Assembly: GCA_025617745.1 (NCBI GenBank)
Contig: CM046855.1
Coordinates: forward strand, 48,711,813 to 48,775,812
Direction: 5' to 3'
Source: Heliocidaris erythrogramma
Taxonomy: Eukaryota; Echinodermata; Echinoidea; Camarodonta; Echinometridae
DNA: 64,000 nt
Part shown: piece after piece, positions 11,783-23,324 of the stretch
Layout: every line of letters starts with the position of its first letter
Numbering within the stretch: position 1 is the first letter of the stretch
Made by a program: the position numbers and the translations under genes
Notes under the pieces: model-generated
Told to the model about the DNA's origin: nothing
Databases searched by the model: none
Seen by the model: only the letters and a program-made list of their open reading frames with translations

Positions 11783-12083
11783 ATTAAAGGGATACGCCAC
11801 CAAGCGGCCGTGGGGAAAGTCAGGATTGCGTAAGTCCCGTTCACTCGTACACAAGTTTGTGCGTCGAACGCGTCCGTCGGACTGCTGGGATTACATTTCG
11901 GTTTGCACGAAGCCGAACGAAACTCGCACGAGAGCTCGAGCTCAGGCAGAGCGTGCGTGTTGTGCGGCGACCAGTCTGGCCGAAGTTTGCGCCCCGCGGG
12001 GAAACGGAATGATCAGGTAACGATCACGGTGCCCTATCGCGGCACAAAAACGTCCACAATCTGCGGTTGAGTATCCCTTTAAT
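11783..12083. mobile_element. GC-rich MITE with TTAAAGGGATAC ends
   Basis: The 13-bp ends ATTAAAGGGATAC and GTATCCCTTTAAT are perfect inverted repeats. The 300-bp interior is much richer in GC than its surroundings, with many CpG. No frame in it resembles a known protein. Confidence 0.7.
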
Positions 12084-12291
12084 AAATTAAATCTACCTGA
12101 TTCAGGTTCTAAACAATAATATAGATACTAAACATATACAGTTTGGGTGCGCTGTCAGCCTTATACCCAGAATAAGGGTCAAATCAGTTTCAAATCGTAG
12201 ACAATCGTATAGGACTGCCCTGACGCCGTCACTACGACTAGGAGCCAATGTACCTCCGACTAGAAAGCTCGAAATATGCCGTATTTTCTAT

Positions 12292-12486
12292 TTAATTATC
12301 AATAAGACTATTCAGAACCTCAATAAACAATATCTTATGTGTTAAAATGGTTACATCAAATGCTATTCCATTTCCTTCCGAAATCAGATCACAGGCCGAT
12401 CGTATGTGTGCGGTGGTAAGTGAGTACCCGTAACCTTTGTTGCGGGCAAATACTACATGTATTTTTTCATCCCCATTTGCATTCAC
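12292..12486 (-). other. Candidate non-FReD exon after FReD copy A
   Basis: On the minus strand a polypyrimidine tract and CAG acceptor precede a 65-codon stretch starting VNANGDEKIHVVFARNKGYG and ending at TAA (12292-12294). The acceptor is in phase with the end of the FReD exon at 12721-12860, so the two could be spliced in frame. The encoded peptide is not the next part of a fibrinogen domain, and I do not recognise it. The plus strand also has a good splice donor at 12413, so the exon could belong to something else or be chance. Confidence 0.25.
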
Positions 12487-12555
12487 CTGCACATAGAAAA
12501 AAACAACACTGAATATGTGAACGACTCCTCAATAGTGCCCTTTTTTACTGACCGT

Positions 12556-12718
12556 CAGGCGCGGATCCAGGGGGGTGGCGCAAGGGGCGTGCGCCCCCCG
12601 TTTTGTCTGACAAATTATGCCCCCGGACCCCTTAGATGGCCGTTTGGCTTTGTCAAACGGAGGGTTCCTCAGTGTGCGCCCCCCCCCCCCCTTTCTGAAA
12701 ATCCTGTATCCGCCCCTG
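12556..12718. mobile_element. Non-autonomous hAT-like element at a splice donor
   Basis: Ends are CAGGCGCGGATCCAGG and CCTGTATCCGCCCCTG. The direct repeat ACCGT flanks it at 12551-12555 and 12719-12723. Its interior has a long C run and nearly matches 1-80. It sits at the 5' splice site of the FReD exon of copy A (minus strand): the first two intron bases, GT, are in the target duplication and the next bases, CAG, are the end of the element. Confidence 0.85.
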
Positions 12719-13256
12719 ACCGTCCAATCAACATCGTCATTTTCCATGTCGCAGGAGACAAAGAAGGGACTACCGCCACCATCAGGGTAGATGGGATAGA
12801 CTCCACTGATGTTCACACCACTGGCTTGAATCTCGGAGCAGTCCCGTGGACGGTCAGACGCTTGTGAGAAAATAAGAAATAACTCATGCTTGTGAAAAAC
12901 GCTTGATAACATGTCTATAATAAGCAGGCCCTCCTTGATTTTTAATTTCAAATTCAGCTGCCGAAGGAGCCATTTGAATCGAATACATTTAAATGATATG
13001 TGAATTACATCGAGGGCAAAGTAAGTGAAATTGATAGGTGAAACAAGGAGGTGGAAATAGCGGCGCTAATTAATCGCCTAGATGATAGTAGCTTTGCACG
13101 AAACAAAATCACTGCATATTTTGCTTTGCTGTGTCTTCGCAACAACCAAATTTCAAGTAATTGTACTTTCTTCTATTCATTATTCTTGTGCCAAGACTTT
13201 TGACACCAAGATTTTGAAAATCGGCAGGATCGTCGGAGTCATGTGATTTCTATATA

Positions 13257-16009
13257 TCGTCGGTGATATGACGAAGTGACACTAACCTCAATTCTGGGTT
13301 AGACTTTCGATTTTGAGATTTTCTCAAAAATGGATAGGGCTTACTCTGATTTACCGATTAGCAGAATTTTAATTCATAATAATGACGAATTTTGGAAAAA
13401 ATAAAGAAAATAAAAATTAACAAAATCCTCATTTTGCAAATCGGGATTTTTCGAACTGGCGAATATGTTTTCGTCACTTCGTCGTATCTTTCTTACTTGC
13501 ACACGTATCTTTCTTACCTGCACACGCATCGTATCTAATATCTGACGAAGTGACGAATACTGTGCGCGCAACTCTCCGGACGCGTAAAAAGTACATAATA
13601 TCGCCTACGCGTTGTACGCGCGCGCGCACACGCAGTAAGTAGTACTAGTAAACTATTATAGATTTCACGGTCTCATCGGGCAACTTTCCTACTATTCTGT
13701 AGTCTTACAAGAGTCCAAACTAATGGAAAATGCGTGAGATTCTCGGGTAATCTGTAAGTATGAAATATAGCATATTATATTGGGGTTGCACGTAGACAAG
13801 AAAATGTTATCATAACGGGAAAACAAAAAACACATGTATATCTCTGTGTGAAATATAGATCCCCAATCAGATAAAATGAGAAACAAAAATACATAAATAA
13901 ATTAAAGATTACAAATTAAATTTTAATCTCTAAGAAAAAATAAAAAATGCAAGTATTTTCCCTCATATCTCAATTGTGTGTTGTTGAAGGACGATGGATG
14001 ATAGATTATAATCCACGAAGAAAACATCTGAAGACAAGATCGAATAAAGTGCCAATCATTTAAATTAAACCCTATGCAAATGTTCCTCCTCAATATGTTT
14101 GTACTTTTTTTTTAAATGAACGTGACTGATATTGGTGTATTGATGGATGACATTAACAAATCATCTACCAATGCAACAGGTAAAATGTTGATAAGATTAA
14201 ATTCCTTGCAAGTTTGTATAAAATATTACCAGCATATCACTACACTGTGTATAAAGTAGCTTGTATATTGAATTGAACATTGATGTAGGTCACATTAATA
14301 TTACGTTAATGTTGGGTTATAATGGGTATTACACAAATGAAATATATCCTAACAATTCAGTGATTGGTGAAATTATAATAATTGGAAGTATAAAGAGATC
14401 ATCACATCGTTAATCTGTATCATTCTATGTTTTTATTGATTCTACTATTTATAAGTGATACATGAAATTCACAAAATGCTAATGATTTCCACGTGAATGT
14501 GAATTGAATATACACCAGCTGTGCTGGTGGAGTATTGCCACTTTTTATGCCTCTGAATTTGATGGGTAAAATATTTCCAAAATGTGTATATAACAGTTAT
14601 TTAAATTTATGCACTTTGTACAGGAGCAAATAATGATAATGTTTACTTCTGCTACGATATTACAACTCCATGTCTTATTAACATGAATTGAATATTACTG
14701 GATGCCAACTTGGCAGTGATGGATTGGAAGTAAGAAGTAAACACATTATTATTGACCATAATCCTAGATTATATAGATATTATTTCTATGTTGGTGATGA
14801 ATGAAATTGTCATGTGACAGCGAAATAAAGGAATTCTTCCAAGTACGACTTTCAATGTTTTGGTATGTTATATGTGATATACTGTCATTAAAACTGAAAT
14901 GTACTGGCACATCAGTTTAATATTTCTCTTAATTTTATTTCCCTTGAGATTATTACACCGAGGTAACATATCCTTTTCTTCAGGGGCGGATCCAGGATTG
15001 AGTAAAAGAGGGGGCACAAAAATGAAAGTTTGTGAAAAGGTAGACCCGTATTTTTTTTGGTCTCCCCCCCCCCCCCCCCCCTTGGATCCGCCACTGCTTT
15101 TCTTCATCCCAACATGATCAATGCTTAGCAGTCACTAATGAATAATGTATAATGATTTCTAGCAATAAATTATATGTACACTATAAATGATTACGTGTTA
15201 GTGTTCCTTTTCAGAATTATTACTAGTATACAGTTATTTGTGGTGCATGCACAATGTAGGTGTGTGTATGTATTATAAAAACAGCGGTGAAATAGGGCCT
15301 AGACCATATTTTTATGATTTCAGTTGGTATAATTATTTTAACTACTGATCACTGATCTGAATAAGCGGTAATACTGCATGGCTACAGTAATTGCGATCAC
15401 TACTCCAATAAGCCGTTTAAATTCAATTATTATGAGTACCAAGGAACTGAGAAATCATTGTATGGATGATTGTTTTAATGATTTTTATAGTAATATGCAG
15501 TTCCCGGTATAACACCCCGAAAATGATACTGTTATTTACAGGAAAGTTTCGTTTTCCCTCTGAAAGTATGGGTTGCATAACAGTCATTAGCAAGTAAGGT
15601 GACGAATATCATCATTAACAATGCGGTGAGTGCACTCAACCTCGCGCTTGTGATTTGACGAACTGACGCTAGTTACTGCGCGCACGCGCGCACTGGTATT
15701 CGTCACTTCGTAAACCTCTGCGTTCAGCACATTACATACGGTAAATGGGAGAAGGGTGGAATTTCCGAAGTGACGTTAGACATTTGTGGAAAACAATTAG
15801 AAAAACTAATGATTTTTTTTGTATGCGGGTAATATTTTCTTAAAGAACAGCTCTTACTCTTGCTACCTACTATAAACCACATTAAATGAATGCGGCTAAG
15901 GTGTGCAATAAATGGAATGACGCTAACCATTTTTTCAAATGCGATTTTCTCGGAAATGTGTTTTTGCGCAGCGCGTCGGTTAGTGTCACTTCGCCGTATC
16001 ACCGACGAT
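13257..16009. mobile_element. Possible 2.75 kb DNA element with subterminal GAAGTGACG repeats
   Basis: The sequence ATCGTCGGTGATATGACG at about 13257 is repeated in inverted form near 15978-16009, about 31 bp with three mismatches and ending CACTAAC. Inside each end the word GACGAAGTGAC or its complement recurs (near 13270, 13472, 13541, 15702, 15764 and 15984), as do CG-rich GCGCGCAC tracts. No transposase frame is present. It occupies an intron of FReD copy A and contains the small hAT-like element at 14981. Confidence 0.5.
14981..15096. mobile_element. Non-autonomous hAT-like element (116 bp)
   Basis: Ends are CAGGGGCGGATCCAGG and TTGGATCCGCCACTG. Perfect 8-bp duplications CTTTTCTT flank it (14973-14980 and 15097-15104), the length expected for hAT transposases. 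The interior has a run of about 18 C. Confidence 0.85.
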
Positions 16010-16834
16010 ATGACCTCACTGTTGGAGTGTTGGTCCGAAAATGCAGTATTGCTGTTTAGTTTCAGACGAGAAAAATCATTTGTCTGTTCATTTTGTTGTC
16101 AAAACACATAATTTCTCCGTCCCGGCCCCTAGAGGTATTTTGATGCATGTTCCCACCCTCAGCATTCCACTCCAGGGTACATTACATTCTGGCTATAATA
16201 ATGTGCTTATTATCTGGCACCAAGTTTATGAGGAAAAAAAACATTACTTGAGACTGCTTTTTGTGATACTGACTAGAAATATAAAAACATTAAATGTCTT
16301 TCCCTTTTATTGGCTCAAAGCAATTTGTAGGCCATTTGCTTGCAAATAAGTGAAATGACTGATACACATTTAAACCACTATGGTCGTTTTACTCCACGCA
16401 TTAGGTAAAAAGGACACTCATTTAACATGTGATAAACTTATATTGGTTATTTACTCAAAATGAATATGTTTTGTGTGTATTTCAGAGGAAGCCTTTAAAG
16501 TTTTACACGGATGATATTCAACGTAACAGAATGAGTCCCAACAAAATTTAATTTTCAAATTGCAGAGGATTTTGGTCTGTCTTGCCCCGAGTCCGTCTTT
16601 CCTTTCTTTACTTCAAAATGGTATTGTTTTTAAATTATTTATTCACAACTTTGCTATATTTCCTAATTTGATCAACCAACCTAATTATTTGAAAACATGT
16701 GGGACTCCACAGAGTAGTTGTTGTACATGATTAATAATATAGTCAATAACAGTGCTCAAGATGAGTTCCGTTTTTCCCAACGGGACGCCCCCCCCCCCCC
16801 TCCCACACACACCCATCTGAACACACATTGATTT

Positions 16835-16930
16835 GTGGGGGAACTGTATTGTTTTCTCCTATTGTATTTTGTACCCCGCAAGCAATATTTTGTACCCCAC
16901 AAGAATGACGGAATAAAGCACGCGCGCGTA
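16835..16930 (+). repeat. GACGGAATAAA element, copy a
   Basis: Copies of the word TTTTGTACCCC lead up to the core GACGGAATAAAGC at 16907-16919, followed directly by a CG/CA microsatellite. It shares its design with the copies at 29640-30785. Confidence 0.6.
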
Positions 16931-17459
16931 CACACACACACACACATAAGCACACACACCCACTCATGCTGTCTCCTATACTTACTGGTGCAGGAGTGTT
17001 GCGTGGTGTGCACTGCAGTGGGTAGTTTGGTTCCTCGTTCTGAAGGATGTCTAAAATGGTTCGAGTCATGGTCAGTAGGTTGCCATGATCAAGTGCTGAA
17101 GTATACTGTCCAATTGTTCTTGTCATATTCAGCAGCCGGTCAAGATCAGATGCCGAAGTGATGCCGGTATCACAACACCCTTGTCAAATACATACATTAA
17201 CTTTCCCTTCACAAAACTCCTCAAGTATCCCCATTATAAAGATATCAACTCTTGTACAAGCGCTTCGATTATTCTAGCGTGCCCGGATCATACCCGGGTC
17301 GCTATACACACCCTTCCTTGACTTTTGTATTTTCTTGTATTCTCTCATTCCTGCGTTGTGACCCGATGAGTGCAGGTCGAAAAGCTTTGTCACTATAAAT
17401 TTGTTAAATGTTATCTTTAAGTTTTGTAGTACCAATCGTCTGTTCGTACAAGACTAGTG

Positions 17460-17594
17460 TGTAACTTATTTATAACAACAACAACAACAACAACAATAAT
17501 AATAATAATGATAATCATTGTAATAGAAATAATAATAATAACAATGATAATAATAATGAAACAAATAATGAACATAACAAAACAATGATAAAAC

Positions 17595-17632
<38 letters not shown>

Positions 17633-17640
17633 CAACAATT
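17460..17640. repeat. AAC/AAT microsatellite
   Basis: Long stretches of AAC and AAT triplets lie in intron 1 of FReD copy A. A comparable triplet microsatellite (27299-27410) lies at the matching place in copy B, so the tract predates the duplication. Confidence 0.9.
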
Positions 17641-18689
17641 ATAATACGTCTTGTTTACGTGAGTGTCCTGCAATCACATTATTACCCTGGCATTAGAAAT
17701 CATGTTGTTTCATTGATGTTGGTCAAGAATATCATCAAATTTCAAAGACACCTACTGAATCACCATCAAAACAGTTCTAGACTATTTAATTTACACAAAT
17801 GGATATAGGGACAACGCAAACAAGAGGCACTTGTTGATGACCGTCCCTGTCGACGCAAAACTTAAAAACTTGTATTCCTCGGTAACTGGTGGGGTTTTTT
17901 TCTCTTTGGAAAGTGGATGAATGGGAAAATTGTTACACTGTAGAAATAAAATGACCCCTAGACACATGTAAGCTAAGCAAACAATACAGAAAGAAAATAT
18001 AAGAAGAAAGTAAACAAATGCCGTTATGCCGATGATTTGGCATGCTCTGTCTCTGGACCCTAAGCCCAAAAAGATTGTATGGGACGAGTTGAAGGGAAGG
18101 TCTATGCAACATCCCTGGACCTATCTGATAGAATACCGAATTGACATTTCTTTTGACAAGATTGTTTTCAATATAGTGAGAATGAAACTGTTCACATTAT
18201 AACAAAAAAATATTATAATATGGATTTGGAAGAAAAAAAATACTCACTTGAATATTATGAACTGAGTGGAAGTGAGAATTCAAATTAGACTCATGTGGCT
18301 CCCCGTGATTTTCAGCTCCAGGTGTTTCAGTGAAACAGTTTCACTGTTTAGTTTGACAGTTTGACTAGAATTTGAGGAAGATACGGTAGGCTCTGTGGCT
18401 AACGAATTCGCCATCTTGGCAAAGATTAGGACAGTCAACAAGCGAAAGGACATTTTGGAAGATGATTGCAATTATTTCGAAAGACAGTCAATATACGTTG
18501 ACAAACTCCAGTCGACGACGTCTATCGAATACATCTTCACTTTTCAAAATTGAATGAATGAATGAAATTGAAAGAAATGTAGATTATAGTTACATGTATA
18601 TCTTATACGTCACACGTAAGTTCATTACCTTATAAGTTAATGTAGGTGGTGCGCGTATTCATTTAATCTATCTTATTTTAGTATACGAG

Positions 18690-18785
18690 AGTAAGATAGA
18701 GAGAAAGAGAGAGATAAAGAGAGAGGGAGAGAGAGAGAGAGAAAGAGAGAGAAAGAGAGAGATTAACAGCGAGAGAGATTAACAG
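18690..18785. repeat. GA microsatellite upstream of FReD copy A
   Basis: An imperfect (GA)n tract. Copy B has its counterpart at 27826-27895, each just after the words TTAGTATAC. Confidence 0.9.
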
Positions 18786-18789
18786 GTAT

Positions 18790-21060
18790 AAAACTAGATG
18801 AAGCGTCCTGGCCAATAATAAGATTAAAATAAATATCAAATTAACGTAATTTTAGTTCCTCTTACATTACTGTTTTCCTGTAGGAAAGAAAAGCAGGGTG
18901 CAAACAGGAAGAAAATGAGGAACAAAGCCACCAAAATATACAATCTTTTGATTTGACGAAGATTCCAATAAATAAGTTTACAAGTCAGTCAAACACAAAT
19001 TGGTATAACTCTTCGATTTCCCTTTCGAGCAGCTCTTCATACTGAATATTTCAAACAATTTCCCTTTTCTCTTGAGATAGTATCTGTTTCCTAGATTTAT
19101 TAATGGATACATGGTTTGCACACCCCTCCATATCATTGTTTTCAAACTTTCACTGTCTGTCTGTATTTTTTCTCAGGTTCTTTTTATTTAAACCGAGTGT
19201 GGAGTTTATGTTTACTTTGATTGCAAAGTTAAACAAAGGGCAAATAGCTTATTCGCTTTCAATATAATAACAGGCCTTTGAACTTTGAACTTTTTTGGGA
19301 GGGCGAAGTCTCATCAATATTAATACTGTTCTCCCTGCAATCATATCTCTGACGTCCTGTATTACTTAGCACCAGTGTTTTGATGCCAACGTCAGCTTCT
19401 GCCAAGTTTGCATGGACGTCGGACATGCAAATTTTTGCCGAGCAACAGCGGTAGGCCTAGCAAAACTGAAAGTATTCTTCGATGTTTCGATGGATGACTT
19501 GTTTACAGAGAAAAAAAGCAACAGGGATTTGGAATGTCGAAGATGTTTGTTCAGTGGAAATGAATTTAAAAGCCATATATATAGCAAGAAGAGATTCACC
19601 AACCACAAAACAAAATGAGTAGAATATAAGCATGATCGGTGATTTTACAGATACATGTACTGGCAAAAAGGCCATCAGCATGAAGTGGTGATCAAGACTG
19701 AGACTGCAATGACCGTGATCCATTTCGTCCTCATTCAGTTTTGTCAGCCTCTGTTTGTTTGTTTGTTTTTAAATAAGCAAAGATATAACAATGTCAAGAT
19801 GATTACCTAGTAGGTGCATTTTGTTTTAGAACAATCTACACGGCAGATATTTACATGTGTCCCTATTACCCCCCCCCCCCCACACACACACACACACCCA
19901 GGTACACACAGACACATTATTAATCACACACACACCCTCTCTCTCTCTCTCTCTCTCCTCACTTTTACCAGGTTCACTTTGTTTCATCACTTTGACATAG
20001 AATGTAAAAGTTGAAGTATAATTATTTGTTGTTTTTTTTTAATCCTCCCGAAACCAATTAGAAAACTGCACACGTATAGTTCCAGTTTTCAGTATTATTT
20101 CAATATATTTGACATATCTCGATTACAGATAAAGTGAATCATCATATCTTTCGTTATACCAATAGGTCACTTTGTATGTTTTTTTAAAACAATTTGCATT
20201 TAACTGGACATGTTAGACGAGTATCATCTTACCAATTCTAGAATTAGAATAGCATCAGTGCTGAATAGCCTATTATAGGAGTGTGAACTTTTCGAAATGA
20301 AACATTTTCGCGTCTCAAAATTAATGTCATTTACTAATGCCCTGTACCAAACTTTACTTCACAATGACAGCTGTGCCGTCAAATTTCAAAATATTCTACG
20401 TATGAAAAGGTGAATCCGTTACTACACCTACCAGATCGTTGGGTATGAATAGTTACCTTTCCTTCTTGTATATGTGACCACGTTATTTTAAAGAAGCGTT
20501 GTAACAAAACGTCTACATTGGTTTCGTATTATACTCAGTTTTTTCAGACGTGAGAAGATCATGACTGTATTATGATGTTTTACAATGTTCAGTATGATGT
20601 CAGAGAAGTATGACCCCACCCTCACCCTAGGAAATTGATAACGTAGCATTTACCCCCCCCCCCCCCCATTCTCATGGCTTAAGTTCAGTGGTTTTGCTAG
20701 TGTGTCATTGAGATGATGCCATTAAATGCTTGAAGATTGCGGAGTGTCATGAGGATACTGAGTTACACATCTTCGATAATGCTTGCTTTGACAATGCTCA
20801 CAGTCTTCTATTCTGAACATATAAAATATTCCGTCACAATAACAGCTAAACAAATACTTGTGGATGATACTCACATCCCTTTTTTACAAAACCGATTAAT
20901 CCAGTGGAGTCTCAAACGATACTTTTGTGTACAATTATGTTTACTAAATTCAAGAGTCAATACTCCCTCACAGGACTAATAGCGACCCTATTAAGCATGT
21001 GGTGAACAGAATTAAATTTGTAATGGTAGCTATGACGTACATGAACTATATAGGCCTATA
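18790..21060. other. Upstream flank of FReD copy A, shared with copy B
   Basis: No gene is supported. Blocks at 18895-18935, 18990-19035, 19310-19400 and 19810-19865 have recognisable counterparts upstream of copy B at 28030-28075, 28250-28300, 28715-28820 and 29440-29500. They define a segmental duplication of about 9 kb offset. C, CA and CT tracts lie at 19869-19957 and a C run at 20653-20667. Confidence 0.6.
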
Positions 21061-21317
21061 TATAAAAGCCAAAAACAAATTTACCGTCTGCTAAACTTGA
21101 TTGATACACGTCTGTAAAAACCCAATTACATATTACACAAAACAACATCACATCACTACTTATTGTGAATAACATTGTAAATATAATTGTATACAAGAAG
21201 GGCACGAGCGTATTTAAAGGGGAAAAGGGGCCGGGGCAACGGCCAAGGGGAAATTTGTCAGGGGAGCATGGGGCGCAAATAATCATATCTGATTGATACA
21301 CGTCTGTAAAAACCCAA

Positions 21318-21445
21318 TTACCTTGCAACAATTCTCCCACTTAGTTGAAAATTAAGTGATAGGGGAAATTTGCGCCCCATGCTCCCCTGACAGATTTCCC
21401 CTATCACTTAATTTTCAACTAAGTGGGAGAATTGTTGCAAGGTAA
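21318..21445. repeat. Perfect 52-bp palindrome with 24-bp loop
   Basis: The arms 21318-21369 and 21394-21445 are exact reverse complements. The loop (GCGCCCCATGCTCCCCTGAC) is itself the inverse of sequence at about 21255-21276. The 42 bp at 21280-21321, overlapping its left edge, is an inverted exact copy of 5652-5693, and most of it is also found at 21098-21131. Confidence 0.92.
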
Positions 21446-21906
21446 ATAATCGTCAGATTGCTTTTAAAACCATCAAATTTTGCTTTTATTTTCTCTCGCA
21501 AAATAAATTTCTGCTCGGTCCCAATGTGACCTCGCAGATGATGATATTAAGCACAGTTTATGTTTTTGTGGTCAAACTTCATGAATGTATAGAAACGGGA
21601 AAATGTGGAATGGGGCACATTAATTATTGAACAGGCTACATATTGCTGTTGCTTATACTACCACACTGTACAAGTAACAAATCGAAATAAACATACAAAT
21701 AATAAACAAAATTACGAAGAGATAGATAGGAATGTCCCTCGCCTTGCCCACGGGAAATTTGGGTCTAGAAACGTGATTATCTTGCTAAAATGAATGCATC
21801 ACCATTGGCTCGGATGCTTTAATAAAAATAATATATAGCATTTAAGGTACGCCTTCTATCTAGTTTCCTATTCAGAGGCGCAGAGGGATGTAATAAGGAA
21901 GGGGGT

Positions 21907-23150
21907 TCATTTGAAATATGATGAGAACAAACATGTTTTAAGACCGGACTTGAATGATTCTACAGAATTTGCATTGCGAACACTTGAAGGAAGTGCATTC
22001 CACAGAACAGGAGCACTAGTAGCAAAAGCCTTTTCACCAAATGAACATTTGACTCTACGGGGTGTCAACAGCCCAATTCCTGAAGATCTCAGATTTCTAG
22101 TGGGAACATATTCTGAAATCAGATCATCAAAATAGTGAGGAGCACAACCATTAACAATTTTCCATGTAAGCATCAAAATCTTGAATTTAATACGCTCCAC
22201 AACAGGCAACCAATGAAGTTCTTTAAGAACAGGCGTTATCGGGGTATATTTCGAAGTCTTACTGAGAATTCGGGCAGCAGCATTTTGCACTCTCTGTAAC
22301 TTAAGAATTTGATCACTGTTAGCATTGAACAACAATGCATTACCATAGTCTAAACGAGAAATAATGTATGAATGTATAACAGATGAAGTTACTTTATCAG
22401 ACATAGATTTTCTCACACTATTAATATTACGAATTTGGAAAAATAAATTTCTACATGTTAAATTCACATGGGCAGACATTGACATCTCAGAATCGAATTG
22501 AACCCCAAGATTACGTACACTGGGCTTTGCGTTAATAACAGAATTACCAACATGCAAAGAATGACATTGAATTTTAGACAATTGTTTTCGTGATGCTATA
22601 ATAAAAAATTCACGCTTGTCATCGTTCAACTGTAATTTATTACAAATCATCCAGGTTTTCATTTCTGCTATGCAGGCTTCCATAATGAGTTCTTGCACGT
22701 GACTCACTGTGCGGATCAGATGAATTAAATGATGTATACAACTGCGTGTCATCTGCATAGAGATGCACATCAATATTTTGGGATCTGGCAATATCTGCAA
22801 GCGGAGATGCATACACACTAAAAAAGGATGGACCCAAGACCGAGCCCTGAGGCACACCATATTTTAATTCACATACAGAAGAAAAAGAATTATGTATTTT
22901 AACGGTTTGTGATCTGGAACTTAGATAAGAAGAAATCCATGAAAGCGCAGAACCTCTTACTCCACGTTTCCTAAAACGATCGACAAGAAAGTTACGATCG
23001 ATCGTATGAAATGCTGCACTGAGGTCAAGCAATACAAGAAACACAGTCTTTTTGGAATCGAGTGCAAGGAGAATATCGTTATGGACTTTAACAAGAGCTG
23101 TCTCAGTACCATGATATTTCTTGTAAGCGGATTTATGTAGCATATGTTAG
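21907..23150 (-). mobile_element. 5'-truncated non-LTR retrotransposon (CR1/L2/Jockey-like)
   Basis: The minus strand encodes the reverse transcriptase core in two overlapping frames. The first (23143 down to about 22690) has LLDLSAAFHTID, YGVPQGSVLGP and the catalytic box YADDTQLY. After a frameshift near 22690 the second frame (to a stop near 21907) has LNDDK, VRNLGVQFD, SRLDYGNALL, LQRVQNAAARI and LKELHWLPV, the usual thumb and C-terminal motifs. No endonuclease domain precedes it, so it was truncated at insertion. It lies between FReD copies A and B, in the same orientation. Confidence 0.9.
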
Positions 23151-23324
23151 AAGCATAATTAATTATGTTACAAGATCTGCTTTGGAGATCATGGTAAAGT
23201 GAGCGAGATAGACTTGTTGAATGCCAAGGTTCAGATACGCCACGGCATCAGTAAGCTTATATATTTACAAACAGATCCCCTATTTTCAATGCTGCATGCA
23301 TGTGTATCTTATTCATCAGCCTAT

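Larger units (their letters stand above)
12721..18453 (-). pseudogene. Fibrinogen-related protein gene, copy A (damaged paralogue)
   Basis: Three exons match copy B. Exon 1 (18453-18248) encodes a signal peptide (MSFRLLTVLIFAKMANSLA) and an SSSN-containing stretch but shifts frame before its end and meets TGA. Exon 2 (about 17179-16983) encodes the helical segment, present as two imperfect repeats (ITSASDLDRLLNMTRTI and YTSALDHGNLLTMTRTI). The intron-1 acceptor seen in copy B is lost, and the exon-2 donor is in phase 0 although exon 3 needs phase 1. Exon 3 (12860-12721) encodes an intact first FReD segment ([18 protein letters not shown]). The second and third FReD exons were not found to its left. 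It is probably non-functional, though extra exons in the 4 kb intron cannot be excluded. Confidence 0.75.
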
